Assembly (NCBI GenBank): GCA_039720395.1 | Contig: CM077827.1 | Coordinates: 12,935,615-12,999,614, forward strand | Direction: 5' to 3' | From: Liquidambar formosana | Lineage: Eukaryota; Streptophyta; Magnoliopsida; Saxifragales; Altingiaceae | Length of the DNA: 64,000 bases | Part shown: piece by piece, positions 23,186 through 34,549 of the stretch | Layout: each line of letters opens with the position of its first letter | How positions within the stretch are numbered: the stretch's first letter is position 1 | The notes under the pieces: model-generated | Seen by the model: the letters and a program-made list of their open reading frames with translations, nothing else | What the model was told of the DNA's origin: nothing | The model's database searches: none | Position numbers and translations under genes: made by a program

Positions 23186-23409
23186 GGTCATGTTTGTTTG
23201 GTTGGAATGGAATGAGTGGGAATGAAATTTGATTACATGCTCCAAATAGTCTAGAATGGGATGAGATTAAAATAAACATTACTGAATGAATATCATTATA
23301 ATTTACTATTAGTGTTTGATTCTATTTCCATTTAATTACCTCATCCAAACATGTTGTTTGGAATGAGATTCCATTCCTTCCATTCCATTCCAACCAAACA
23401 AACATAGCC
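23186..23409. mobile_element. MITE with ~25-bp inverted ends, empty site preserved nearby
   Basis: The left end GTCATGTTTGTTTGGTTGG and the complement of the right end (GCTATGTTTGTTTGGTTGG) match over about 25 bp, continuing into GAATGGAATG. The flanks read ATTGAG on the left and TGAGTAG on the right. In duplicate copy B (about 26293) the corresponding site is an uninterrupted ATTAAGTAG. The direct repeat is short (3-4 bp), compatible with a PIF/Harbinger-like origin. Confidence 0.7.
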
Positions 23410-23480
23410 TGAGTAGTTTAACAGCATATAAATGGGTAAAAGTATGAAAACAGGATATGGGAAATAAAATGAAAATGAGG

Positions 23481-24670
23481 TGGGTAAATGTCACCACAAA
23501 AATTCCTTTGTATTCTCGTTTAATTTACACGTTTTAAGGTTTTATGAAAAGTATATATTACGACAGTAAAGAGAGAGAGAGAGAGTAAAGAGGGTAAAAC
23601 CCTTGTATTCACTTAATGTGTATAATACCTGTACAAGAGAAGCCTATATATAGGCATACAGAAGAGAATAATATGGAATAGGGACAATATACATTGACAG
23701 CATAAAAGATTTTCATGAAACTAGTCCAATAGTCCATTAGATAACATCCTTTTGAACTACCTTGTACAATAAATTTTTTCCAAAATCTGTCGCTCAAGTG
23801 GACTTTTTGACCATTTATAGTTCTAGTTTCATTTTTACATAATGTTTCATGAAAATTAAAAAGGGAAAATTAGATTAAGCTCCTTTGAGGTTTGCTGAAA
23901 TGAAATCGACCTCCCTTGAAATTTTAAAAATTACATTAAGTTTGCTTGAGGTTTACTGAAAATTATACAAACCTCTCTTCCGTTACTAATGCCATCACGA
24001 AACATGTAAGAAGTCCATTTACCACTAATTTTCTACCCAAAGCTTTTACAGCCACTATATGGGTGCCACATGCCTCTAATGGATTGATTGGGGGCATTTT
24101 TGTATTTACAAGGCAACTTAAGCTTATTTTAGTCTATTTATTCATTAACCCATTCAGTAAGGGCAAATGGGGGCATTTTCACCATGTAATGGTGAACTTA
24201 CGGTTACTTTAGGCTTTTTTTAATGAATTAGCACCTTCAATAAGGGCAAAGGATGCATTCGTCTAGTGTATTTTTGCATAACATCAACAACTTCTGTTAG
24301 TCGATTTAATGTTCAACTAGGAAAGGAGGCCTATATAATTTTTTTCAAACCTTAGGTAGCGTTGTAAGATAAGCCAAGTTGCTCAAACTTGACTCAAGTT
24401 CGACTTGATAAAAAGCTGAATCGAGTATTGAGCTCATTCATGAGATAAATAAGTTGAGTCAAGTTCAAACATCATTTTAAGCTTATTAATTTATTGAATC
24501 AAGGTCTAGTATAGTACTACTCAGCTCGATAAGCTCTTAATACTTTAAATAATTATACTATGCAAGCTCAACTCAATAAAAAGTTTATTTGAGCTCACTA
24601 ATAAGCTAAACAAGCTGAGCGCAAACTTTACTTTGAGCTCGTTAATTTAACAAGAGCCAAGCCTAGCCTG
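23481..24670. other. Intergenic, probable small repeats
   Basis: From about 23860 to 24345 sequence such as CTCCTTTGAGGTTTGCTGAA recurs in part in inverted form (GGAGGCC near 24325 and CAAACCTTAGG near 24347), suggesting an old MITE. From 24365 to 24670 there is a GAGCTC/AACTTGACTC-rich stretch of the kind often seen in plant intergenic repeats. Borders and duplications could not be fixed. Confidence 0.35.
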
Positions 24671-24691
24671 ATTCATATGTACGTGTGTGTG

Positions 24692-24696
<5 letters not shown>

Positions 24697-24746
<50 letters not shown>
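24697..24746. repeat. (CT)n(AT)n microsatellite
   Basis: A CT run of about 28 bases is followed directly by an AT run of about 22 bases. A run of 14 G follows at 24817-24830. Confidence 0.9.
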
Positions 24747-24859
24747 GCAAATATTTTGCAAAAATTCTGTTGGGTATATGAAAATTTAAACAAATGTGGG
24801 TTGTAAATTTGTCTTTGGGGGGGGGGGGGGCGGGGGAGTGGATTTCTGATTGGAGACCA

Positions 24860-25337
24860 TGGGGCATAATTGGGTGATGACTATAGAGAATAGATATTCA
24901 ATTATTGAAATTTTAATATGTCAAAATTCTACATGGAGTTCAAATTTTGATGGATGGATTAAAACAAATTTAAGAAGATGGTAACAAAGAAATTTGTACC
25001 AATAAATACATCAGCTTATGGATTGGTTGTGTACCAGTTTAATTGATTAACTATACAAAAAATCTAATTTCAGACAAATTGAAAGGGTGGTGGAAAAGGT
25101 TTTAAAAATGTTTTGGAGAAAGCATATATGGTCAAATTTATAGGATTTTTTACAATAGTCTCACACTCAACTTTGTAATTATATTGTGATCATTTGGTAG
25201 CAATATTCCAGTTTCATTCATCAACAAGTCAAAAATAAAAGAAGATTGATTTTAAAAACTTAGGCCTCGTGAGAGTTTAATGTGCAAGTGTGCTAAGATT
25301 CAACCTTTGGGTATTAGTACAAAATGGATTTGGTTTC

Positions 25338-25369
<32 letters not shown>

Positions 25370-26365
25370 TGGCCTTGAGGACCTCACTTAAGCAATTAAG
25401 GAAGAAAGTTGGGAAAACGTACCTATTTTCTGTAAGGTTTTAACTGCTTCGATGAGAAAGAATTTAACTAGACTGCCGAGTTAGAGCACCTAAGGAAAGT
25501 AAATGAGCGGACAACAATTTAACACAGAAACTGAGTCAGAACTGACGGAACAATACTTACCGTTGGAGCCCTCAACAAAGCTTGAAAAGAGCAATGCGAT
25601 TGAAAGTTGATGTGATTGAAAAGGGAATTGAAGTGCCAACAAAAAGAAGAAAATAAAGACTTAAGCTAAAGATGTCATGGGAAAGTAAAAAAAAAGCTGA
25701 ACTGGCCTTTTAGTTAATTAGCGACTTCTTGAGGAGAAAATTGTGGAAACAGAGAAAGGATTGGTGAGGGCGAGAGAGTTCACTCAGGGGTGGGAATCTA
25801 TGCAGAGGAGAGATCATTTACTCCATGAAAGGTTTTATGTTGTGTTGAGATCGAGTTGAAAAACATTTTTGAACCTCGATCCATTCCCTTTTATAGGGAT
25901 GGATAGCCTCTGTCTGCTAGCTATTCCATTGTAAACATTAATTTCATCACACTTGCCAGACATCCATGCACCTTTTTCTCCTTCTAAGTCAATGAAGTTA
26001 ATGTGTGAGATATATGGATGCTTTAGGGAAAACGTCTTCATTGATAAACGATGCTTGAAGCTTCTCTCTCACAAATAACTAGAACACCGATAGGCATTGG
26101 ACACAATTTTCAACCATACCAAATTGCAGATCCTCGGGATTGTTTATCTAGGAATAATAATTGGTTAGTTTTTCATCTCAATTTTAGTTTAATTATTGTT
26201 AAAAGCTTGAATGATTGAATAGTTTGGGCAGTCTAGATAACTAACCAACTTGTCTAAATTTATTTGTCGATGGATTAGCCAGAAAGATAGATATTAAGTA
26301 GTAATTTAACCGCATATAAATAGGTTATTTAAACTATGAAAACAGGATGTGAGAAACAAAATGAA
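24860..26365. repeat. Local duplication, copy B
   Basis: Collinear partner of 21030-23480, ending about 310 bp beyond the stop codon of the DUF3537 gene. It lacks the tRNA-like insert and the MITE present in copy A. No coding content. Confidence 0.7.
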
Positions 26366-26600
26366 AATATATTTAAACATTCTGATCAAAGAGTCCAGGA
26401 GTGCTTTGCAATCTTGAACTCAATTGGAGATATATGCCATCCTATTTTCAAATGTAACAACATATTAAAAATTTATTACAAACTTTCAATTGTTCTCTTT
26501 CCAGTTCAAATATGAAATTGTTCTCTCAAACTTCCTCTTTTCCAGGATAAATTTATGGAAGGGACACAACCTTCCAGGGATTCTATTGACTAAATTTTTC

Positions 26601-26730
26601 TCAATTCGTTAGAACAACCACCTTACTCAATATCCACAGCACCAGAGAGAACAACCACCTTACTCAATATTCAGTTTCTCAATTCGTTAGAACAACCACC
26701 TTACTCAATATCCACAGCACCAGAGAGAAC
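26601..26730. repeat. 78-bp tandem duplication across the DUF3537 stop codon
   Basis: The segment beginning CTCAATTCGTTAGAAC at 26600 recurs at 26678 and extends through CACAGCACCAGAGAGAAC. A third partial copy (AACCACCTTACTCAATAT) sits between them at about 26652. The copy at 26678 contains the gene's stop codon and last coding residues; the other lies just downstream of the stop. Confidence 0.85.
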
Positions 26731-28979
26731 TCAAATGCAAAGAGGGTGTGAAGTAATCCGCGATCAAGTGCAAATCCAAAGATTGTGATTCCACCATTGT
26801 TGTGCTGCAAATAGGTCACTGCATATATAGTCAAACAAATTCAGTTAAGCTTGCCAATATATGTTGTAAGATCAAGATGGCTAATGGTACATACTTTATA
26901 TGGTCCACGATGGTCAACAAGATAGGCCATTTCTCATTGTATTCCTAGCAATTACAGATGCAGAGATGAAAACTTTACTGACCTAAAGCTTGTCTGGTTT
27001 GGAAGGACGATGTGTCATGTGGGGATACTGTGATGAAAATATCAGACGCCTCAGAATCACTGTAGCCGCATTTGGATGGCAGTGTCCCATAAGCTACTGG
27101 CATTATGTCTTTACATTGGTCCAATCTGGAATCATTAGAAGCACATGTCACAAGCATATGCCATCTAGTCGCAACGGAAACAATCCCTTGAGCTCTATGA
27201 GTGATTCTTGCTGCTCCCAATAATCCCAAGAAGAAGCCACTCAGCTGAACAGCTGAACAAACCTGCATGTCCAAAAAAATGCGTATCATAGAACATCATG
27301 ATTGTATCCTTTTATCTGCAATGAGACATAAATTTGATAAAACTACATTGGCCGGTCCAATTCATTTCACGAAATTTCTTCCATTCTAACCACCCATCGC
27401 TATCCACCTTAGTTATATATACTTGGGGTCGGTTAAGTGAATCCCTTTTCATTGTATAGCTCTATCAAAGGTTATATTCTCTCTTTTGATTGTTAACAAC
27501 TATATAATGGTTACAATCCAAGATTTTTTATAACAGATTTATGCCGTCCATTTCTCATTTCTCATAGAATGGTAAAAAAGGTGTGTACTGATGCTTCTTT
27601 TGCTGACCCCAAAAAAAAAAAAAAAAAACACTTAAAAATTATATATCTAGATCTCCAAGTTAACCTATTTGGACACTGTTAAATGAGAGAGAAATGGGCA
27701 GGATAAGATCCTCAGAAAATTTTTTGTACAAAAATGTTATCCTTCGATTTTGACCCCTATTTTAAAAGCTGTGTTTTGTTTTTTTGTTTTTGTTTTTTTT
27801 CTTGGGACAGAAGAGGGGGGTGGGGGGGTGTTTGATTGGTATATACTAAGAAATAATGAATTCGAATACAAAGTATTAACGATGCAATAAACCCCTTTTA
27901 TTTATTTGTATGAATTCAATATTTATAGCTTGGAATTTACTTACCACGATTTCACCAGAATTAAAGAAACTCTTCCCTGATTTGGATGCCAAAACCAGCA
28001 GCAATGCTCCCAATTGACTAATTGTGATGGTAACCAAACACACAATGATAAAGAACCGATACCTATGGCTTGTCACCGACAACTGTTTTCTAATCCTCAC
28101 GTGTTCCTCGAAAATGACACCCGCATCCGACGCATATCCCTCTAACATCTTTCGAAACCCTTCAAACCTCAGTATTTGAAGCTCACAAGTCAATCGGAAC
28201 AAAACACAGACTAGCAGGAACACACCAGTCCGATAAACCCACGACGCCAACACCAATATGAACACAATAGAATTCAACGGAACACCAGAGCCAATTTGAG
28301 GAATACACACAGTCACCGTCAAGAAGAATATGATTTTATGCGCGAGTTCGACGAAAAAGGATGGGAGAAGGATGCATGCTAGGTACCGAAAAGCCCTGTC
28401 CAGCTCGCGTGTGTACCCACGTCGGACGAACAACGAATCGTCTTGTAAACCGTCGAGGAAGAGGAGCTGACGGAGACCATACCTTCGGAAGAAGCAAGAC
28501 AGTGTGAAAAAGCCTATTGCAGCTAAGGCTGACTCGGGCAGTTGGACCAGCTTGTTGAGTGAGATTGGGTCGTCGGCTGATGCAGTTGCTGGGACCTGAA
28601 CCAGGATAGAGCTTGCGATGGGGACAATGATGGCGAGGAGTAGAAAAGTAAGGTATGATATGGATTTCCCAAGACACGACGAGTGGTCAAGCGCACACCA
28701 TTTGAGGCTTATTCGAAAGTTGCGTAGCTCGTCATAGATAGATGATTTTGATCTGGAATAAGATGGCCTTAGGAGTAAGGGAACGATATTGTTGGCATGG
28801 TTTGATTCATTGAGATCATCAGGAAATGATATAGGTCGATTAGAAAATTGAAGGTCGACGTTGGTTTCGCCTGAGTTTTTCATTGGTTCGATTTTAGGAG
28901 GAAAATTGGGTGAGAAAGATGGGTGGTAATTGTTATATGTTGGTAAGAGGCAATAAATGGGACAAGGAACCTGTGACAT
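26679..28979 (-). CDS. DUF3537 family membrane protein (plant gustatory-receptor-like)
   Basis: Four exons on the minus strand: 28979-27945, 27262-26983, 26932-26895 and 26804-26679. They have GT-AG borders and compatible phases and give 492 residues. The first exon starts MSQVPCPIYC; a later Met (MKNSGETNV, residue 33) is an alternative start. Hydrophobic segments include YLTFLLLAIIVPIASSILV, LAAIGFFTLSCFF, LACILLPSFFVEL, LNSIVFILVLASWVY, FFIIVCLVTITISQLGALLL, VQLSGFFLGLLGAARI (exon 2) and LFAFEFSLVLWILSKVVVL (exon 4). Seven segments fit the DUF3537 fold, which others have related to insect gustatory receptors; the plant function is largely unknown. The family signatures LVQLPESALAAIGF, FRRYGLRQLLFLDGL, SSFQTRQAL and GGITIFGFALDRG are present. 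Exon 3 (38 bp) is the least certain, chosen because it restores phase. The gene appears intact and is the only complete host gene seen. Confidence 0.85.
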
Positions 28980-29434
28980 GGTGTAGCTTTTCTGGTTGTG
29001 AAAAAATCACATTATAGGAAGAGTAAAGGACATAGGAAATATTGCTTGCTTACCAATTAGCAAATATATATTTTGCTTGGACCTTAAGACTAGAGTAATA
29101 TGCTTTGTAAGGAGAGGAACCTTAATTGACAATTGATAATCTTCTACGGGAACTCTTAACATGGTTGAAAGAATGAAAGGGAATCATTCAATCAAAAAAT
29201 AAAAAGAAAAAATTCAATAAATCCATAGTCAATTTATTAGGGGCAGTGCTATATGAAGCACCCCGTGCAGCACCCAACCCACATCAGGAAAAAAAAATTG
29301 TTAACAAAATTGAGAGAATTTTGGTCCATACACACATAAAGTGCGTGCTTTATTTTGGTGTTGCACATAATGTGCTGTACATAGCATTCTTCAATTATGA
29401 GTCATATTGTAGAGCACTACTATTTCACCAATGT
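28980..29434. other. Upstream region of the DUF3537 gene
   Basis: AT-rich 5' flank with no clear TATA assignment. A direct or inverted copy of the GCAGTGC / AGCACCCCGTGCAGCACC words at 29243-29275 may mark the edge of a repeat. No other gene seen. Confidence 0.4.
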
Positions 29435-29561
29435 ATTTCACTTACATTCTATCACCCACCCAGACGGGATACTTTGTCTTTTATCCATACTGAACCCTAT
29501 ATGATAGCTTTCACCTATCCATTTTCAACATATATGATGGGTGATAGAAGGTGGGTGAAAT
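29435..29561. mobile_element. Small fold-back element
   Basis: Bases 29435-29458 (ATTTCACTTACATTCTATCA then CCCA) and 29538-29561 are inverted repeats over 24 bp with about three mismatches, separated by about 80 bp. It is too small to carry a gene; the family is unknown. Confidence 0.5.
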
Positions 29562-29599
29562 AACATTTTCCTTTATTGTGTGGCATTATTAAAATTGAA

Positions 29600-30262
29600 C
29601 TTTTTAAAATTAAGTACTATTGAGAAGCAAAAAAAGTCTCTCTTTGTCCCTTTTTTAATTTTTAATTTTTAATTTTATGTGTATATTTTTGAAGCTTTTT
29701 ACTGTAAAGCATAGGTAACATAAGCAAAAGCATGTTTGGTAGTTTTAATTTCATTTTTTGTATTTACCTTAAAGGTTTTTTCATTCAAGTAGAAATGATA
29801 AATTAAAATTTTCTAAATTACTTTTGAATTTTTCTAATAAGTTTTTAATTCAAAATAATTATCTTATAGAGAAAATTTAGCGCTTCTTCACACATTGTCA
29901 GAAATCCGACAAATGGTGTTGGAAACTCTCTTAATAAACAATAAGAAAAGTGTAGAACTATCTCTCCTAATAGAATGAATGAGAGCTCATTCGTTTTTCT
30001 TTTCTTTTCTTTCTTTTATTTATATTTTTTTATTACAGTTCTTTGCATTTTGAAATTTGGTTTTCAAAGCAATTTCCTTTTTCTACTTTTCCTCAGGTGA
30101 AAAATCAGTTGTATTTGGGCTATGCAGAATGTAATTTTCAAATGCTTAACTAAATACTCTAGTATCACATTTTGTGTTTTTAGTTTTTTCTTTTAAAAGA
30201 GAAAAAGTATTGTTGAGAAGTACAAAAAAATGGTGCATGAGTTTCAATGGTTTTTAAAAGGG

Positions 30263-30304
<42 letters not shown>

Positions 30305-31080
30305 TGTATATAGTTATGTTCTCATCAACACGTATTGCTATAAGTTATATCAGCACATGCATTGGGGGTTGTATCCCTTGTATTGGTCCAATGTACCTTA
30401 TATCCTACTAATGCACAAGGTACAACTCCTAATACAGGTGTTGATCGATATAAGTTATATCAGCACGTGCTTATCTGATCATCATCCTATATCTATATTT
30501 CAATAGATAAAATTAAATCTACATCCTCCTTTATCTCCATACTTCCATATTTAGTACCATTGGACTAATATAACTGTGACAAAAGCAATATGTAAATAAC
30601 TTTATAGACACTTCAATGGCTGGTAAAATTAACTATCTCATGAACTTTATCCTTTAATTGCCTAATACTTTTGAGATAGAGAGAGAATGCATATGCCTAA
30701 AGGATTCATCAGGTGCGCCCCCCCCCCCCCCCCAAAACCCCATCCCACATTTTTTTTTTAAAAAAAAATTTATTTATTTATTTATTTTTTTCATGCGATG
30801 ACAATGCATGTATTTGACTCATTAGCACACTTTATCCCATGGTTTGTCATTTTTCTCATTTTTTTTCCCTCCTCCTGTCAGAATCCTACACGCGTGGCTG
30901 CACCCTATCCTATAGGATAGATCTCCCTTATGCTTGATTGATATTCTCACTCGAAACCTCTCCCTTTTATAAAAAGGATAGATGTCATTAGGCACTATAT
31001 AAGGCCTTTGATATTCTATCCTATAATTAAAATAAGTGGTTTAGATTAACCCAATAATCCAGTTGCCTCTTATTGAAATA

Positions 31081-31142
<62 letters not shown>

Positions 31143-31872
31143 GTTGGTATAACTGCCCCATCAAAGTTGATGAGACTACACTTTTTATCCAGAGGATAGG
31201 ATCATGCATTGATCAAGGCTTTCGAAATCATATCACATTAGAATAAATGTATTTTTAATCTCAGGATAATCAACTAGTGATGCAAAACATTTTATATCTT
31301 TACATTTTATTTGAACAAACGATATATATATATATCTGTATTTTAGGTTTTTATTTTATTTTTAAATATAGATCAAGTGACTTCTTAATCTAATCCAAAA
31401 TTTTTTATCGCTATAACTTATATAAAATGTTCTCAATCTATTTACATGACTAATTTGTCATATATAGTATCATTAATTTTTATATAACACAATGAAATCC
31501 CATCAATTTTCGTGGATGCTGCACCATCACATATTGTCGATCTCTTCTTTATTTATCTACCCAACTGATCTTCGCTAAAAGAGAAATTACAAAGTATAGG
31601 ATAGGAAAATAAAAATTATGCAAAGATGTTGGATCAAAATGCAGCTAGTTTAAAACTCTGCAATTTAACTATAATACCTAGCAGTAGTTGTGAGGTCAAT
31701 AGATTATTTATGGGACCAACTTTTCATCAAGAACACCTTCAAAATCATGGTTACTTACTAGAATAAACAAAATAATAAAAAAGGCCATTGATTATGTCTA
31801 AACCATCATGATGGTATTAAATTAAGATATTAGGAGAGGTAAAATCAATATTATTATTTTCAAGCTAATATT
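29600..31872. other. AT-rich intergenic region
   Basis: No gene. It holds a TA microsatellite at 30263-30302, an imperfect inverted repeat around 30365-30440 flanked by direct copies of ATAAGTTATATCAGCAC (about 30339 and 30450), a run of 16 C at 30718-30733, and an (AT)n run passing into poly-T at 31083-31140. Confidence 0.6.
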
Positions 31873-32262
31873 AGGGGAAAATATAGTTTCACCCTCTCAA
31901 CTTTCACTCAAAAACACTTTACACCCCTTTAGATTTTTTTTTTTTTTTTTTCCCAAATATTTTGACCTCCTCATGTTTTGAAAATGCATATAACCCTTAC
32001 AACGTTAATTGAATAACGATTTTACAAATGAATTCTTATTATATGTTGGTGAAATACCCCATTACCAAAGCATTTTCATCTAAAAAAGGTTATTAGTGGG
32101 TCACATGCAACCACTTTTCGTCAAAAGAAGAGTAGTGAGTGACAGAATGGTGTAACGTGTCATTTTTCATAACACGAGAGGGTTTAAGTGTTTAAAAAGA
32201 AATTAAAGGGGTACAAAGTGTGTATGAGTGAAAGTTGAGGGGGTGAAATTGTATTTTCCCCT
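31873..32262. mobile_element. 390-bp MITE with ~60-bp inverted ends
   Basis: The left end AGGGGAAAATATAGTTTCAC and the complement of the right end (AGGGGAAAATACAATTTCAC) agree over about 60 bp, including CTCAACTTTCACTCA. It is flanked by TAATATT at 31866-31872 and 32263-32269, a 7-bp duplication (8 with the palindromic TAATATTA). A duplication of 7-8 bp suggests a hAT origin. It has no coding capacity. Confidence 0.8.
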
Positions 32263-32862
32263 TAATATTAATGATGCCATTTACTAATATAAAAAATATT
32301 AACCAAAATATGAGTAGAGTTGATCGCAAATAATTCACAAGGAAATCTTATAAAGGAGAAAAACTTATATGTAATTGTGATATGACTGATGTGGTATCAC
32401 AAATTAATAAAAATGAAGTAAAATGAGAATGTCAGAATATTTTTTGACCCACAATCTTGCTTTACTTGATTTACATTAATCTGCAACACCACGTGACTAT
32501 ATTAAAGTTACATGGGAAGACTCTGTACTCCTTACAAAGATGTCAATGGTGCCGAAAGTACATGTACTATCAATGTAAAATAAAGTTCTGAAGTAGCTGA
32601 GGAAAAACGAAAGCCTCACTCTCCTCGTGAGTTCTCTTTGCCCTCTATTAGAGGTTTCAAGAAAGCAAAGAATTGAATAAAGGGCTGTGTGTCAAGTCAT
32701 TAATATATATATTCGTTTCTTCATATGGACACAATAAAAATAAAAATAAAAATAAAGAGAGAGAGAGAGAGAGAAAGATGGGGGAAAGCTATGATGAGGG
32801 TGTGCTCATCCATGTAATGACAAGCGCCTTCTATTTAATTGAGCTGCAATGTCCTACTACTT

Positions 32863-32879
32863 GAAATGGTATTAAATAC
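32863..32879. other. Left target duplication of the SINE
   Basis: TGAAATGGTATTAAATAC at 32862-32879 is matched, with one mismatch, at 33092-33109. Confidence 0.8.
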
Positions 32880-33091
32880 CAAGGGAGTTAGTCCAATTGA
32901 TAGGAGGAGAACCCCTCTATTCTGTCAACCTAGGTTTAATTTATTTGGGGAGCACTCCAAGAATTAATTCTTGAATGCATCAAGTTGATGTGGGGGAGTG
33001 TACCCTTAAGATCGCTTAGAGAGGGATTTAGTTGAAGTGCACAAGTTGGCCTGGACACCCTGACCGTCAAACCAAAAAAAAAAAAAAAAAA
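32880..33091 (+). mobile_element. tRNA-derived SINE
   Basis: It begins with a pol III A-box-like GTTAGTCCAATTGATAGG and a degenerate B-box CTAGGTTTAATTT about 45 bp later, as in tRNA-headed SINEs. A ~140-bp body follows, then a poly(A) tail of about 18 bases. The insertion is flanked by an 18-bp duplication with one mismatch, the signature of LINE-type target-primed integration. It depends on an external LINE reverse transcriptase. Confidence 0.8.
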
Positions 33092-33109
33092 TGAAACGGT
33101 ATTAAATAC

Positions 33110-34185
33110 TTAGCACCTGAACAAAAAAAAAAAAAAAAAAGGATTTTGAAATAATTTTTTTAAAAAAAATTTGTTCAAAATAATGTTTTTTAGCATACAA
33201 CATGGCTGTTTTTCATAAAACTATTTATATTTTTTTATAAAACCCTAAAAGATTAAAGTAGGGGTACGGTGCAAATTAAACTAAGGGGTGACAGTAACTG
33301 CCGCTGGGAGTATAATAGTATGAATGAACAAATGGATCAATAGATGGTTGGGACAATTACCTATGCATACACTTTTTTGGGAATTATGTTTTGACCATTC
33401 ACTTGAAACAAAATGACTACTAACTTTACTATAACCCTATAAAACTAGTATAAGTTTGTAGTCAAAAGATCCTTATTGGAAATTAAATTACTCCCAAAAA
33501 GATGAACGTATAGGTTATTGTCTCCAGACGGTTTGGAGAGGCTACAAGAATCACGGGCCAATTGCAGCCTTGCAAGAAGAAAGTTAAAAGGTTTTACGTA
33601 CACATATATTTGGCAATAGCCATAGGAACAAGTGTGTGGATGAAATGGTTTAGGAGATCGGTGGACAATGACCTAAAGGATTGCCACTAGTTAGCACAGC
33701 TAAAGAACTAGCAATGGCACAGACCCGAAGGAAGTTTGACTTATTGTGTTGAGCATCTATTATAATGACCTAAATGAGATATATATTAAGAACATTATAT
33801 ATGTTATCAACAAAAAGTAACAAATAATAATTATAGATATATATTTTGATAATTTATGAATTTTCATATATCTTTTATTATTTTAATATTATTCTCGTGC
33901 AACGCAAGTGTGCCCATATCTAATATATATACATATACACACACACACACTTCAATCATACCGTAAGGTGCGGCTAATGAGTAATCATTTTATTATAAGG
34001 TCCACACTGACTCAAACCAAAAGTATCTACCATACTATATTCAATGCATAACATGTTTGAAAGACATCCCTACTGCCATCTGTCAACCCAAAGAACCCTT
34101 TCCTCCATTTCAATCACCACATTCCTACATTTTCACTTCCCCTTCGTGAGTTGTGCATCAACTTTATCATGTGTCCAAGATTTAA
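33110..34185. other. Intergenic, no gene seen
   Basis: AT-rich, with poly(A) runs and short TA/CA repeats near 33920. No exon or repeat borders could be supported. Confidence 0.5.
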
Positions 34186-34510
34186 GGCTCTTTCCCCTAA
34201 ATATTGTTTTTTTTTTTTTTAATTAATTTATTCTACTTTTGGTGTGATTTTCAAGTTTATTCCGGAACACTGATAAAACATGGTTACAAGTCACATTTTA
34301 TTAAAATCATTGCTAGCACACGTTTTATGTTGGGTATATGACAACTCATACAATTGGCAAAATAGTTCCAACATAAAAACGTGATAGCTAGGCACGATTT
34401 TAATAAAAACATGACTAGTACCACATTTTATCAGTGTTCCAGAATAAACTTGAAAATCACACCAAAGATAGAATAAATTAATAAAAAACAATATTTAAGA
34501 AAAAGAGTCC
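34186..34510. mobile_element. 325-bp Mutator-type MITE, long hairpin
   Basis: Flanked by the exact 9-bp duplication AAGATTTAA at 34177-34185 and 34511-34519. The two halves are inverted repeats along almost their whole length, from GGCTCTTT / AAAGAGTCC through TTTGGTGTGATTTTCAAG to ATGTTGG, with a loop of about 35 bases near 34330-34365. The 9-bp duplication and long inverted ends are typical of Mutator-like elements. Transcribed, it would fold into a hairpin of about 145 bp per arm. Confidence 0.85.
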
Positions 34511-34549
34511 AAGATTTAAAACCTAACTACTGCCTTATAGAGTTATAGT

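Larger units (their letters stand above)
21030..23480. repeat. Local duplication, copy A
   Basis: It shares several collinear blocks with 24860-26365. Examples are GAATAGATATTCAATTATTG (21042), CACACTCAACTTTGT (about 21387), GAAAGTTGATGTGATTGAAA (about 22816) and AGGAATAATAATTGGTTAG (about 23034). Copy A is longer because of extra material near 21130-21280 (tRNA-like), about 21430-22200, and a MITE at 23186. No coding content was found. Confidence 0.7.

Noticed and set aside
23860..24345. Second MITE with CTCCTTTGAGG ends
   Set aside because: The ends match only partly and no target duplication could be found, so it is not listed as an element.
20040..26000. Possible kinase and U-box exons continuing the USP-type gene
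   Set aside because: Read for GxGxxG, HRD and DFG-type coding words on the plus strand and found none.
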